Assembly: GCA_910578365.1 (NCBI GenBank)
Contig: CAJTRC010000003.1
Coordinates: 1 to 64,000 of the forward strand
Length of the DNA: 64,000 nucleotides
DNA from: an uncultured Muribaculaceae bacterium
Lineage (GTDB): Bacteria > Bacteroidota > Bacteroidia > Bacteroidales > Muribaculaceae
Direction: 5' to 3'
A program made the position numbers and the translations under genes. Below, in pieces: positions 34,078 to 43,746 of the stretch; position 1 is the first letter of the stretch, and each line of letters opens with the position of its first letter. The notes beneath the pieces were generated by a model. The model worked only from the letters and a program-made list of their open reading frames with translations. It searched no databases and was not told the origin of the DNA.

Positions 34078-36384
34078 ATGATAAAGAAATACATCATCGC
34101 GCTTATGACTGTGGTCCTGAGCGCTATGTGCGTGTATGCACAAAAAACTAAAGTAACCGACGCCAATATAGGCGGACACGTGATTGATGCCGAAAACGGC
34201 GAACACATGCCCGGATGTGTAGTCAAAATCCAGGGCACAAGTATGGCAACCGTAACCGATGCTTCGGGACACTATATATTCCGCGACCTCAAACCCGGCC
34301 AGTACTCGCTGGAGGTATCGAGCATCGGCTATGTGACTCAGGTAAGAAAAGCCAAAGTTAAAATCGCCGAAACCATAGAGCTGAACTTTGAAGTGCTGCC
34401 CGACGCATTTTTGCTCGACCAGGTGGTGGTGACATCATCGAAAAGCGAAACAAGGCGCCGCGAAAGTCCGTCGCTGGTAAATGTGCTCAATAGCGCTACC
34501 TTCCAGCGTCTGGGAGCTTGCTCGCTGGCCGACGGCCTCGACTTTCAGCCGGGCGTGCGCGTGGAAAACGACTGCCAGAACTGTGGCTTCACCCAGGTGC
34601 GCATCAACGGCCTCGACGGCCATTATTCACAGATTCTGATGAACTCGCGCCCTGTGTTCTCAGCTCTTACCGGTGTGTACGGCCTCGAACAGATTCCGGC
34701 CAACATGATTGACCGTGTAGAAGTGATGCGCGGCGGCGGTTCGGCCCTCTTCGGCTCATCGGCTGTTGGCGGCACCATCAACATCATTACCAAAGACCCT
34801 ATGGTAAACTCGGCACAGGTGTCGCATCAGCTTACCTCCATAGGGCCGTCGGGCGCTTTCGACAACAATACCACCCTCAACGCTTCGGTGGTGACCGACA
34901 ACGGTCTGGCCGGACTTTTCATTTACGGTCAGAGCCGCAACCGCGACGGCTATGACCACAACGGCGACGGATTCACCGAGGTGGCCCAGCTGAAAACCCA
35001 GACCTTGGGAGCCCGCGGCTTTTTCCGTACCTCCGACATCAGCAAGCTCACCGTGGAGTACCACAACACACATGAATACCGCCGCGGAGGCGACCAGCTG
35101 AAAGTGACGCCCCACATGGCCATGATTGCCGAGCAGACCGACCACAACATACATTCGGGCGAGGCCACGTACGACCTGTGGCTGCGCGACCACCGCGACC
35201 ATCTGTCGGTGTTCGCCGCCACCCAGAACACACACCGCCAGAGCTACTATGGCTCGGATATGGACCCCAACGCATACGGACGCACCTCCGATGTGGTAAT
35301 CACCGCCGGCAGCCAGTGGACACACCCCATGGACCGCTTTCTGTTCATGCCGGCCGAGCTGGTGGCCGGTGTCGAATACTCGTTCAACCGACTGCACGAC
35401 GTAACTGTGGGCTACGACCACGATGTAAAACAGTGTGTGCGCATTTACAGCGCCTATCTGCAGAATGAATGGCGCAACGAGCGATGGGGCTTTTTGGCCG
35501 GCGCCCGCATTGACAAACATTCGCTGATACACAACCCCATTATATCGCCGCGAGTGAATATCCGCTTCAATCCTTCGAAGAATATGAACTTCCGTGCATC
35601 GTACTCCACCGGTTTTCGTTCGCCGCAGGCCTACGACGAAGACTTCCACGTGGCAATCGTGGGCGGCGAGCGAGTGGTTACCGTGCTGGCTCCGGATCTG
35701 AAGCAGGAAAGCTCACAGAGTGTCAGTCTGTCGGCCGACCTCTATCACCGTTTCGGCAACGTGCAGACCAATCTGCTGGTAGAAGGATTCTTTACCGACC
35801 TGCGCGACGTGTTTGCCCTGCGCCAGCTCGAAGGCACCGATGCCATGGGTAATGCCGTACTCGAACGCTACAATGGCAGCGGCGCCCGCGTAATGGGCAT
35901 CAACGTCGAAGCCAAGGCGTTCTTCTCGAGCCACTTCGACATGCAGGGCGGCATTACGCTGCAGAGCAGCCGCTACAAGGAGCCTGAACAGTGGAGCGAC
36001 AACCCGGAAGTACCTGCCGAAAAACGGATGTTCCGCACTCCAGATATTTACGGTTACCTGACTGCAAACTGGGAAATCACCCACCACCTGACAGCCAACT
36101 TCAGCGCTACCGGCACCGGTCCGATGACTGTACAGCACATGGAGAGTTCGGGCACCGACATCGACTTGGCGGTACGCACCAAATCGTTCTTCGATGCCTC
36201 GTTGAAACTGACTTATAATTTCAAATTGTTCAACCGTGTGAATCTTGATGTATCGGCCGGCGTGAGCAACATCTTCAATTCATATCAGAACGATTTCGAC
36301 CTCGGGTCCACCCGCGACTCGGGCTACATCTACGGCCCGAATCTGCCCCGCTGCATAAATGCCGGGGTGTCAGTCAGTCTTTAA
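34078..36384 (+). CDS. TonB-dependent receptor
   Basis: A 768-residue outer-membrane transporter. A signal peptide (1-21) is followed by a carboxypeptidase-regulatory-like domain (about 30-115, GGHVIDAENGEHMPGCVVKI), a plug with DQVVVTSSKSE as the TonB-box region, a Cys pair in ENDCQNCGFTQVRINGLDG, and a 22-stranded barrel ending VSVSL. It resembles metal/cofactor receptors rather than SusC, and there is no SusD partner. The upstream His-rich protein suggests a metal or metal complex as ligand; this is inference. It overlaps the convergent gene by 15 bp. Confidence 0.9.
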   Translation: MIKKYIIALMTVVLSAMCVYAQKTKVTDANIGGHVIDAENGEHMPGCVVKIQGTSMATVTDASGHYIFRDLKPGQYSLEVSSIGYVTQVRKAKVKIAETIELNFEVLPDAFLLDQVVVTSSKSETRRRESPSLVNVLNSATFQRLGACSLADGLDFQPGVRVENDCQNCGFTQVRINGLDGHYSQILMNSRPVFSALTGVYGLEQIPANMIDRVEVMRGGGSALFGSSAVGGTINIITKDPMVNSAQVSHQLTSIGPSGAFDNNTTLNASVVTDNGLAGLFIYGQSRNRDGYDHNGDGFTEVAQLKTQTLGARGFFRTSDISKLTVEYHNTHEYRRGGDQLKVTPHMAMIAEQTDHNIHSGEATYDLWLRDHRDHLSVFAATQNTHRQSYYGSDMDPNAYGRTSDVVITAGSQWTHPMDRFLFMPAELVAGVEYSFNRLHDVTVGYDHDVKQCVRIYSAYLQNEWRNERWGFLAGARIDKHSLIHNPIISPRVNIRFNPSKNMNFRASYSTGFRSPQAYDEDFHVAIVGGERVVTVLAPDLKQESSQSVSLSADLYHRFGNVQTNLLVEGFFTDLRDVFALRQLEGTDAMGNAVLERYNGSGARVMGINVEAKAFFSSHFDMQGGITLQSSRYKEPEQWSDNPEVPAEKRMFRTPDIYGYLTANWEITHHLTANFSATGTGPMTVQHMESSGTDIDLAVRTKSFFDASLKLTYNFKLFNRVNLDVSAGVSNIFNSYQNDFDLGSTRDSGYIYGPNLPRCINAGVSVSL

Positions 36385-37356
36385 GGTTCTGCGAAAACGT
36401 ACTTTGCTGCCGTGCAGCGGAAAATACAGCGTGAAACTTGAGCCGTCGGTAATGTCGGCACTTGTTTCGCGCTGCTGTTTATGGCCATTGAGGTCGAACC
36501 ATACAAGGTCGAAGTGGCCTGTGAATCCGGTAGGCAGCAGATAGCCCTTTACAAGCATCGGACTCCAGCGTCGGGCCGACTTCGGGGCCCCGCCAAGATA
36601 CACTATCTCGTAGCCGTCGGCATCCTCGCGGCGGACGGTTGCGAGGCGGTAGTTGCCGGGTATGCTCATGCGCAGGGGGTCGCTGTCGCGGTCGAAATAC
36701 ACCCAGTACCCTTCGTTGGGATCGGTCGACCGGCGCAGATATGCCTGCAGGGCGTCGGCATCGACAAAACGGCTCCGCACCGGCTCGTCGACGGCATCGG
36801 CAGTCAACGTATGGCGCACCACTGCAGCCTTTTCGCCACAGAGCCAAAGCAGTTCCTCGCGGCCTGTATCGTCGAATTCGAGCTGCTGCCTGAACACTTC
36901 GCCGTCCTGTCCGGCCACGACTACGGTAGTGCCGTGGGCGCGCAGCAGCTTGAGGCTGTAGTCGTCGGACTGAGCGTTGAGGCCACGGCTCAGCTTGTGG
37001 GTGTGTGCATTGACTTCCATGCCGCCGCTAATTTCGCTTACGAAGATATACACCGGCGCGGCCACAATGCGGTCGTCGATTGGCGCAGGGTCGCGGTAAA
37101 GGCGGCAAAGACGGTAATTGAGCGAATCACGGCGATTGTAAATAAGCGATATATCAAGCCTGTGATGCGATGCGACACGTACTCTCAGATGTGCGTCGAA
37201 CGCAGCGAATGCCGGCGGCAGTGAGTCGCGCAGGGTATCGCCGGGCAACCATTCAAGCGGCCGATGGTAAAATTCATGCCTTAGGGCGCCGGGCACTTGG
37301 GCGGCGGCACATAGCGGCAGCAGAATTGCAGTACAGATAGCCGCGGACGCCTTCAT
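36370..37356 (-). CDS. Exported protein of unknown function
   Basis: A 328-residue protein with a signal peptide (about 1-19, ending AAA). The rest is beta-rich and does not match a family I recognise. It is the last gene of a four-gene minus-strand run, overlapping miaA by 4 bases, and its 3' end overlaps the convergent receptor gene. Confidence 0.7.
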   Translation of the reverse strand: MKASAAICTAILLPLCAAAQVPGALRHEFYHRPLEWLPGDTLRDSLPPAFAAFDAHLRVRVASHHRLDISLIYNRRDSLNYRLCRLYRDPAPIDDRIVAAPVYIFVSEISGGMEVNAHTHKLSRGLNAQSDDYSLKLLRAHGTTVVVAGQDGEVFRQQLEFDDTGREELLWLCGEKAAVVRHTLTADAVDEPVRSRFVDADALQAYLRRSTDPNEGYWVYFDRDSDPLRMSIPGNYRLATVRREDADGYEIVYLGGAPKSARRWSPMLVKGYLLPTGFTGHFDLVWFDLNGHKQQRETSADITDGSSFTLYFPLHGSKVRFRRTLKTD

Positions 37357-38273
37357 AGGCCAATGGAGCCGGCAAGGCGGCGGACTTCGCCTACAAATTC
37401 CTCGCGGCCGAGGTCATAGGGCAGGTAATGCAGTCTGAATCCGCGGCGCTCCATGCCTCTGAACCATGTCATCTGGCGCTTGGCAAACTGCTGGATGGCT
37501 ATTTCGAGGCCCGACACCATTTCGTCGTAGCTCAACTCGCCTATCACATGGCGTGTTATGAATTTGTACTCCAGGCCGTAGTAAATAAGGTCGTCGGGCG
37601 CAACGCCGCCGTCGATAAGGCGGCGTACCTCGTCGACCATTCCGGCATCGAGGCGGGCCCGCAGGCGCTCTGATATGCGCCGGCGGCGTGCATCACGGGG
37701 TATATCCACTATTATAATCAAGGCGTCGTCGGATGGTTTGCCGCTCATGCCAAGTGCTGCCTCAGGATTTTCGCGGCAGTAAGTGGCGATTTCAATGGCG
37801 CGGACTGCCCTGCGTGCGTTGTCCACATCGGTGGTATTGTGCAGTTGCTGCATCGAGGCGAGAATGGCGGTCAGCTCGTCGAGCGTCTTGCCTTCGAGCT
37901 GACGGCGCAGCAACGTATTCTCGGGCACTTCGGGCAGTCTGACATCCTTGCACACCGACTCGACATACAGCCCTGTGCCGCCGCACAAAAGCGGCAGACG
38001 ACCACGGCTGCGTATGTCGACAAGAGCCTTGCGACAGTCGCGCAGGTATTCATAAAGGTTGTAGCGATAGCCGGCAGGCGCGATGTCGATAAGATGATAC
38101 GGAACAGAGCCGTATTCGTCGAGGTCCTTTCCGGTGCCCAGGTCCATGCCACGGTATACCTGGCGCGAGTCGGCGCTGATAATCTCGGCGTCGAATGCCT
38201 TGGCCACATCGACAGCACGAGAGGTCTTTCCGGAGGCGGTTGGGCCGGTAATAACCAGTAGCGGTTGAGCCAT
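37353..38273 (-). CDS. miaA: tRNA dimethylallyltransferase MiaA
   Basis: A 306-residue enzyme that prenylates A37 of tRNAs reading codons starting with U. The P-loop GPTASGKTS is at about residues 10-18, followed by SADSRQVYRGMDLGTGK, the family motif, and KRQMTWFRGM near the C-terminus. The start at 38273 is chosen because the ATG shares a base with the upstream stop (TGATG) and puts the P-loop at its usual place; a longer reading frame upstream lies inside the neighbouring gene. It also overlaps the next gene by 4 bases. Confidence 0.95.
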   Translation of the reverse strand: MAQPLLVITGPTASGKTSRAVDVAKAFDAEIISADSRQVYRGMDLGTGKDLDEYGSVPYHLIDIAPAGYRYNLYEYLRDCRKALVDIRSRGRLPLLCGGTGLYVESVCKDVRLPEVPENTLLRRQLEGKTLDELTAILASMQQLHNTTDVDNARRAVRAIEIATYCRENPEAALGMSGKPSDDALIIIVDIPRDARRRRISERLRARLDAGMVDEVRRLIDGGVAPDDLIYYGLEYKFITRHVIGELSYDEMVSGLEIAIQQFAKRQMTWFRGMERRGFRLHYLPYDLGREEFVGEVRRLAGSIGL

Positions 38274-39571
38274 CAGTTGTCGGATTTTTGAAATAACAGA
38301 TATCGGTTTATAAAACGGCGCACATGGTACAGGGGCTTGTCCTCGTTGTTTCCGGCTACCCGCAGCCATACGATGTCGTTGTAGTCTACGTCCCAGTCCT
38401 TGAGGTCGCGCAGACGGAATGTAGGCTTGTAATGGCGTATCGGATACAAACGCCGCCCACGACGGTCGTAGGTCTTCCACGCCATGGTAATGTGGTGGAT
38501 TCGGTAAAGTTCGTTTGTGATATAGGGCGATAGCCTGTCGGCCATCAGCAGGCGCTGAATGTCATCGAATGAGCATCGCATGGCCTTAGGCAGGACTGCG
38601 GAATCTTCCGGCAGGAATACAGCGTAATGAAGCACATTGGCACCGTGGGCGTAAGCACCGTTCTGATACAGAAAGCGCAGTGTGAAATCATTGCTGTCGA
38701 GGTCTTTCTCCACCATAGCCGATGCCTTCTCGCCCGGCAGCTCACAATCGGTACGGTCAATTACGTTCAGCACCGGCGTGTCCCAGTCGCCATTGTCGTT
38801 TTGGCTCAGCAGCAGACAGTCGCCGCTGAAGAGCAGATAGCGCACCAGTGTGAACTGCGAGTGTAAGCGATGACCGCCGTGGCGGTTGTTCACCACTGCA
38901 TCGTACATGCGGAAGTAGCGGATTACCATATAACCCAGCGACAGCAAATACAACGCCAGCGGTAACACCACAAAGAAGAAGCGGTCGGGCGAATTCAGGT
39001 TCACATTGATGTAGAACAGGAAGTAATATGTAGTGGCCACCACGCTTATGGCGGCCGACAAGGTCAGGGCCATACGCAGCTGATAATGCGACTCGCGCGA
39101 GTAAAAGGTAGCCACCGAACTGTCGACGTCGTAGTAACCGTTAGTGGCCTGACACCGTTGGCAGCAGTTGTTCTGCTCCACCAGCAGTCCGTAGAGGCTT
39201 ACCGCGCACATCAGCGGATATACCACAAGCGATGTAATGAACGGCAACGCAGGATTTTCGGCCACAACGGTAGGAATTACCTTGGGCGAATATACAATGT
39301 TTATCAGTGCGGTAATCACGGCCGCCCCGGCCATGGCTATCATGGTAAGCCATATCACCAGCGAACACCCGGCCATTCTGTGGCTCGAATCGATGCGCCG
39401 CCGGTGTATCAGCAGCAGCATGTAAGCCATAAGCAAACAGATGAGCGGAAGCCAGATGGGCGGCACCAGCAACGAAGCAAGCGTTACCAGTGCCGGCGAT
39501 CCGAATGCGATAGCCCAGTTGCGCCACAGTGTGTGCAAGGTATCGGTGGTGATATTGGCGATAGACATCAA
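38273..39571 (-). CDS. Membrane protein of unknown function
   Basis: A 432-residue protein. About five hydrophobic helices lie in the first half (around 25-55, 68-95, 108-128, 170-190 and 200-220), with a Cys cluster NNCCQRC between the third and fourth, and a 200-residue soluble C-terminal part. No family recognised. It is 4 bp after the S41 protease gene and one base into miaA, so it belongs to this transcript. Confidence 0.7.
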   Translation of the reverse strand: MMSIANITTDTLHTLWRNWAIAFGSPALVTLASLLVPPIWLPLICLLMAYMLLLIHRRRIDSSHRMAGCSLVIWLTMIAMAGAAVITALINIVYSPKVIPTVVAENPALPFITSLVVYPLMCAVSLYGLLVEQNNCCQRCQATNGYYDVDSSVATFYSRESHYQLRMALTLSAAISVVATTYYFLFYINVNLNSPDRFFFVVLPLALYLLSLGYMVIRYFRMYDAVVNNRHGGHRLHSQFTLVRYLLFSGDCLLLSQNDNGDWDTPVLNVIDRTDCELPGEKASAMVEKDLDSNDFTLRFLYQNGAYAHGANVLHYAVFLPEDSAVLPKAMRCSFDDIQRLLMADRLSPYITNELYRIHHITMAWKTYDRRGRRLYPIRHYKPTFRLRDLKDWDVDYNDIVWLRVAGNNEDKPLYHVRRFINRYLLFQKSDN

Positions 39572-39575
39572 ATTG

Positions 39576-42500
39576 TTATTTATTTACCTTTTGTAGCAGA
39601 TGGCGCACAGCACCTTCGAGCTGAGCATCGCGGCCCGAAAGCACATCGGCAGGTGCGTTATATATCACAACATCCGGATTGAGCTGAAGGTTCTCAAGCG
39701 GTGTGCCGTCAAGTGTGGAGCAGGTTACCTGCGGGATTCCGAAAATCAGAGTCGGGTCAATCTGGGTTTCCCACCAAACGGCTGTCATAGTGCCGGGTAT
39801 CGGTGCTCCCACGATGTCGCCGACCTTCAGGGTCTGATATGTGTAAGATGAGCCATAAGCGTCGGAATAATTCGCTTCGTTGACAAGCATCACCGAGGGT
39901 TTTGTCCACTGCGAAAATGGCTCGCTGCCTATGTACTGGCCGCGCGGCGTAAAGCGCACGTATTCCTTGCCGGAGAGCAGCTGGGCCAGGTCGTTGTGCA
40001 GCCAGCCGCCGCCGTTGTAGCGGGTGTCGACGATTATTGCGTCGCAGTTGCGGTATTTGCCCAGTACCTGGTCGTAGGTGCTGCTGAAACTCGGCGAATT
40101 CATGCCCTGTACATGTACATAGCCTACACGGCCACCCGACAGGCTGTCGACTACATGCTGGTTGTGCTCAACCCAGCGCTGATATAGCAGCGAACTGAGT
40201 TCGCCGCCTATGGGGCGTATGGTTATGTCGCCGCTCTTGCGGCCCTTGCGGTCGATGGTCAGACGCACCTTGCGCCCTACCTTGCCTTCGAGCAGCGGAT
40301 AGTAGTCGTGGCCGGCCTCGATGGCTTTGCCGTCGATGTGGGTGATGATGTCGCCGGGGCGAACGTCGGCAGCTGTGGATGCAAGCGGGCCGCGGGCAAT
40401 CACCTCGCTGACTTTAAGGCCATTGCCTGTATAATTCTCGTCGAAGAATGCACCGAGGTTGCCTACGGTAAAGGCTCCGCCGGGTGCCGAGTAGCGTCCG
40501 CCGGTGTGCGATGCGTTGAGCTCGCCAAGTATTTCGCTGAGCAGTATTGCAAAGTCGCGGTTGTTGTTGATATAGGGCAGGAAGCGGCGGTAAGCCTCAC
40601 CATAGCCTTTCCAGTCCACGCCGTGCAGATTGACATCGTAGAACTTTTCGGCCACCTGCTGCAGCATGTGGTCGTAGATGTATTCGCGTTCAAGCGACGG
40701 ATGGCGGTTGTAGTCGGCGTTGAAATTGATTGGCTCTATGCTGCCCGACGGGAGCGATATCTTGCGCATGCCCGAGCCCGAAAGTACAAACAGGTTGTCG
40801 CCCTTTGCATCGGGCACAAAGCCGCCGTTTACATCACGGGCCAGCAGCTTGGTTTCGTTGTTCTTAATGTTCTTGACATATAGACCTGATTTGCCTTCGG
40901 GCGAATAGGTCACATAGTACAGGTTTTCGCCCTTGGGGTCGAGGTAGTAGTCGCCGAGGAAGCCCGACATATCGGTCAGACGCACACGGCGGTATTTACG
41001 GTTAGCGAGGTCGAACTTCAGGGGCTTCACCTTCTCGATTTTGATGTCGGCGGGGTCTTTGTCCTTGTCTTCGTCGTCGTTGTCTTTTTTCTTTTTGTCG
41101 GAAGCCTCGGCCAGAGCTTTTTCTTCTTCGGTGAGGTTGAACTCATCCCAGGCTTCGCCCTCGAGCACCATCATCACAATATCGCCGGTATTACCCCAGC
41201 TGCCGTGGCTCTTCATACCGTAGCGTCCGGTTTCGAAAGTAAAAGCCTTGCCGCCGAGTGCCCATTTGGGATTGCCGTCGGAGTAGCCGCTTTCGGTAAG
41301 GTTCACTACCTCGCTGCCGTCGGCTTTTACCAGGGCTATATCCACATTGTTCCAACCGCCTATGCCTATGTAGCTTGCAAGAAGCCATTTGCTGTCGGGG
41401 GCCCATTGGAAGCTCACATCGCCGTCGGTGTAGGAGTAGTTATATTTGCCGTCGAGGGCTGTGTTGACTTTCTTTGATTTAACGTCAATTACCTTGAGTT
41501 CGGTACGGTTTTCCAGAAATGCCACTTTCTTGCCGTCGGGCGAGAACGAGGGTTGCTGGGCCGAGGTAGCACAGCTGTAGAGTGGTTCCTCTACAATCTC
41601 TGAAGCGTAGCTAAAGAGTTTGTCATCATCGTCTTTGGGCTTGGCAATGAACAGCTGCCAGTGGCCGCCGCGATCCGAGTCGTATACGAGGCTCTTGCCG
41701 TCGGGCGAAAATTCCAAACAGCGTTCCTGCGCGGGGGTGTCGGTAATACGGCGTGTGGTGTCGTACTTCACCGAGGTGACGTAAATGTCGCCGCGCAGCA
41801 CAAATGCCACTTCCTCGCCGTTGGGCGATACAGCCATGTTGGTCGCACCGCTGTTTACAAAGCGGCGTACCATGTCGTTGTCGAAGTCGTCGCCGGATAT
41901 TTCAACATTAATTTTCACCGGTTCGGCGCCGGGACGTTTCACATACAGTTCACCGTCCCAGCTGAAAGCCAGGGTACCGTTGTCCGACACACTGAGCGAA
42001 CGCACAGGGTGCTTGGTAAATTTGGTAAGCTGACTTTTGGCGTTGCCGGCGAGGTTGTTCTGCCACACGTTGAGGGTTCCGTCTTCTTCCGTCACATAAT
42101 AGTACGTGTCGCCTTTGCCCCACAGAGGGTTCATGTCGTGGCCGTTGAAGTCGGTCAGTTTGGTGAATTTATCGCCGTCCTTGAGCCATACGTCAGAGGT
42201 TCCCGACGAGCGCTCGTGTTTGCGCAGCGGGTCTTCATATCCTTTCTTGTCGCCGTACAGCACACGGCCTGCCGCGTCGACCGATGCCGAAGTCATGGGC
42301 AGCGAAACATACATACGCGGACGCGAATTTTTTTTGTCGACATCCACCACATATACCTGACTCTGGAAGGGGCCCTGGGCTGCGTTTACCGCAGGCTGCA
42401 GGCTTGAGCTGTACAGCAGCTGCGCGCCGTCGAGCCATGCCAGCGGAGTTTCGCGACCTGAGTGTGTGGTTATGCGCAGGGGAGTGCCACCCTTGGCCGG

Positions 42501-42779
42501 CATCACATATATATCGTCCGATCCAAGGCGGTCGCTGCTGAATGCTATACGGCTGCCATCGGGACTCCACAGCGGCGAGCCGTCATAACCGGAATCGACA
42601 GTCAGTCTGGTCGCATGGCCACCACCGACCGGCACAGTATAGATATCACCTTTGTAGGTAAATGCCACGGTCGAACCGTCGGGCGAAATGGCACTGCCGC
42701 GCAACCACAGCGGCGCTTCATTGGCCACGGCGCCTATCGCCACACCCGAGGCCAGCAGAGAAAGGATTAGATGTTTCAT
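39576..42779 (-). CDS. Tricorn-like S41 protease
   Basis: A 1067-residue exported protease. After a signal peptide (1-20) come beta-propeller repeats of the PD40/WD type (WSPDGSRIAFSSDR, EFSPDGKSLVYDSDRGG, PSFSPDGKKVAFLENR), a Lys/Asp-rich low-complexity patch (about 565-595), a tricorn core domain, a PDZ domain (GLKVSEVIARGPLASTAADVRPGDIITHIDGK) and the S41 domain with the active Ser region NEANYSDAYGSS. It probably degrades peptides in the periplasm. The ATG at 42779 is used; the upstream extension crosses the promoter. Confidence 0.92.
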   Translation of the reverse strand: MKHLILSLLASGVAIGAVANEAPLWLRGSAISPDGSTVAFTYKGDIYTVPVGGGHATRLTVDSGYDGSPLWSPDGSRIAFSSDRLGSDDIYVMPAKGGTPLRITTHSGRETPLAWLDGAQLLYSSSLQPAVNAAQGPFQSQVYVVDVDKKNSRPRMYVSLPMTSASVDAAGRVLYGDKKGYEDPLRKHERSSGTSDVWLKDGDKFTKLTDFNGHDMNPLWGKGDTYYYVTEEDGTLNVWQNNLAGNAKSQLTKFTKHPVRSLSVSDNGTLAFSWDGELYVKRPGAEPVKINVEISGDDFDNDMVRRFVNSGATNMAVSPNGEEVAFVLRGDIYVTSVKYDTTRRITDTPAQERCLEFSPDGKSLVYDSDRGGHWQLFIAKPKDDDDKLFSYASEIVEEPLYSCATSAQQPSFSPDGKKVAFLENRTELKVIDVKSKKVNTALDGKYNYSYTDGDVSFQWAPDSKWLLASYIGIGGWNNVDIALVKADGSEVVNLTESGYSDGNPKWALGGKAFTFETGRYGMKSHGSWGNTGDIVMMVLEGEAWDEFNLTEEEKALAEASDKKKKDNDDEDKDKDPADIKIEKVKPLKFDLANRKYRRVRLTDMSGFLGDYYLDPKGENLYYVTYSPEGKSGLYVKNIKNNETKLLARDVNGGFVPDAKGDNLFVLSGSGMRKISLPSGSIEPINFNADYNRHPSLEREYIYDHMLQQVAEKFYDVNLHGVDWKGYGEAYRRFLPYINNNRDFAILLSEILGELNASHTGGRYSAPGGAFTVGNLGAFFDENYTGNGLKVSEVIARGPLASTAADVRPGDIITHIDGKAIEAGHDYYPLLEGKVGRKVRLTIDRKGRKSGDITIRPIGGELSSLLYQRWVEHNQHVVDSLSGGRVGYVHVQGMNSPSFSSTYDQVLGKYRNCDAIIVDTRYNGGGWLHNDLAQLLSGKEYVRFTPRGQYIGSEPFSQWTKPSVMLVNEANYSDAYGSSYTYQTLKVGDIVGAPIPGTMTAVWWETQIDPTLIFGIPQVTCSTLDGTPLENLQLNPDVVIYNAPADVLSGRDAQLEGAVRHLLQKVNK

Positions 42780-42804
42780 ATATCTAAGAAATGTGTTAGA
42801 GATG

Positions 42805-42812
42805 CAAATATA
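42805..42812 (-). promoter_or_regulatory. -7 promoter box of the S41 protease operon
   Basis: Reads TATATTTG on the minus strand, 25 bases before the ATG. It excludes the longer upstream start. Confidence 0.6.
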
Positions 42813-42929
42813 CTCATTTTTTTCCGAATTTGAAAAATATATTTTTTTGTTTAGAGCCAACTGCCTTCTCGTATATTTTTGCTGTTTCGGATTTTATTTG
42901 TAACTTAGAGGCGTAAAAAAAATTGAGTG

Positions 42930-43334
42930 ATGAATTACGCCAGAATAATACATCTGAAAAAAATTCCTGATAGCCGGGGCAACCTCACGGCTATCGAACA
43001 GCTCGACGACGTACCGTTCGAGATACGGCGAGTATACTGGATTTTCGACGTGCCGGGCGGCGAACGCCGCGGCGGACACGCTTACCGGCAGGGGCAGGAG
43101 CTGATTATAGCTCTAAGCGGCAGTTTTGACGTAATGACCGACAACGGACACGAAAGCGACTCGTTCAGCCTCAACCGCTCGTATTACGGCCTATTTGTGC
43201 CTGCCGGCACCTGGCGCGAAATAAGCAATTTCAGCACCAATTCAATAGCCCTGATATTATCGTCGACTGACTATGACGAGGCCGACTATATACGCAACTA
43301 CGAAGACTTTATGGTGTATGCGAGAAAAGATTGA
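42930..43334 (+). CDS. FdtA/QdtA-type cupin, first copy
   Basis: A 134-residue cupin of the sugar 3,4-ketoisomerase family (FdtA/QdtA, WxcM C-terminal-like). The strand pattern GGERRGGHAYRQGQELIIALSGSF is clear. Active members carry His-Ala-His; here it is His50-Ala-Tyr52, so the second His is lost and ketoisomerase activity is doubtful. It overlaps the second copy by 17 bp. No dTDP-sugar genes are nearby. Confidence 0.82.
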   Translation: MNYARIIHLKKIPDSRGNLTAIEQLDDVPFEIRRVYWIFDVPGGERRGGHAYRQGQELIIALSGSFDVMTDNGHESDSFSLNRSYYGLFVPAGTWREISNFSTNSIALILSSTDYDEADYIRNYEDFMVYARKD

Positions 43335-43746
43335 TTCTACCATCGACGACGCCCGGATAATAGTACTCGATCCTCATCACAGTGACCGAAAAGGCGATCT
43401 TTGTGTGGTTCAAGGCATGCACACTGTGCCATTTCCTATCGAAAGAGTGTTTTATATATATGATGTACCTGCTGCGGCCGAACGTGGTGTGCACTCGCAC
43501 ATACGCGACCACCAACTGATTGTGGCTGTAAGCGGAAGTTTTGCAGTGAAGGTCGACGATGGCCGCCGCAGCCGCGTGTTCCAGCTAAAGCGGCCTTACG
43601 AGATGCTGCACATCCCCCCGGGGCTATGGGTGCAGCTGTGCGATTTCTCGTCGGGCTCGGTGGCGATGGTGATGTGCCGCTACGGGTATGACAAGAATGA
43701 CTATATTAACGATTACTCCGAATATATAAAACACAAACAGATATGA
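43318..43746 (+). CDS. FdtA/QdtA-type cupin, second copy
   Basis: A 142-residue paralogue of the previous gene. It keeps both His residues (His59-Ser-His61 in ERGVHSHIRDHQLIVAVSGSF), so it could be the catalytic partner of a heteromer. The ATG at 43318 lies within the end of the first copy; a longer frame exists but lacks homology to the family. The stop overlaps the phosphatase start by 4 bases. Confidence 0.82.
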   Translation: MREKIDSTIDDARIIVLDPHHSDRKGDLCVVQGMHTVPFPIERVFYIYDVPAAAERGVHSHIRDHQLIVAVSGSFAVKVDDGRRSRVFQLKRPYEMLHIPPGLWVQLCDFSSGSVAMVMCRYGYDKNDYINDYSEYIKHKQI

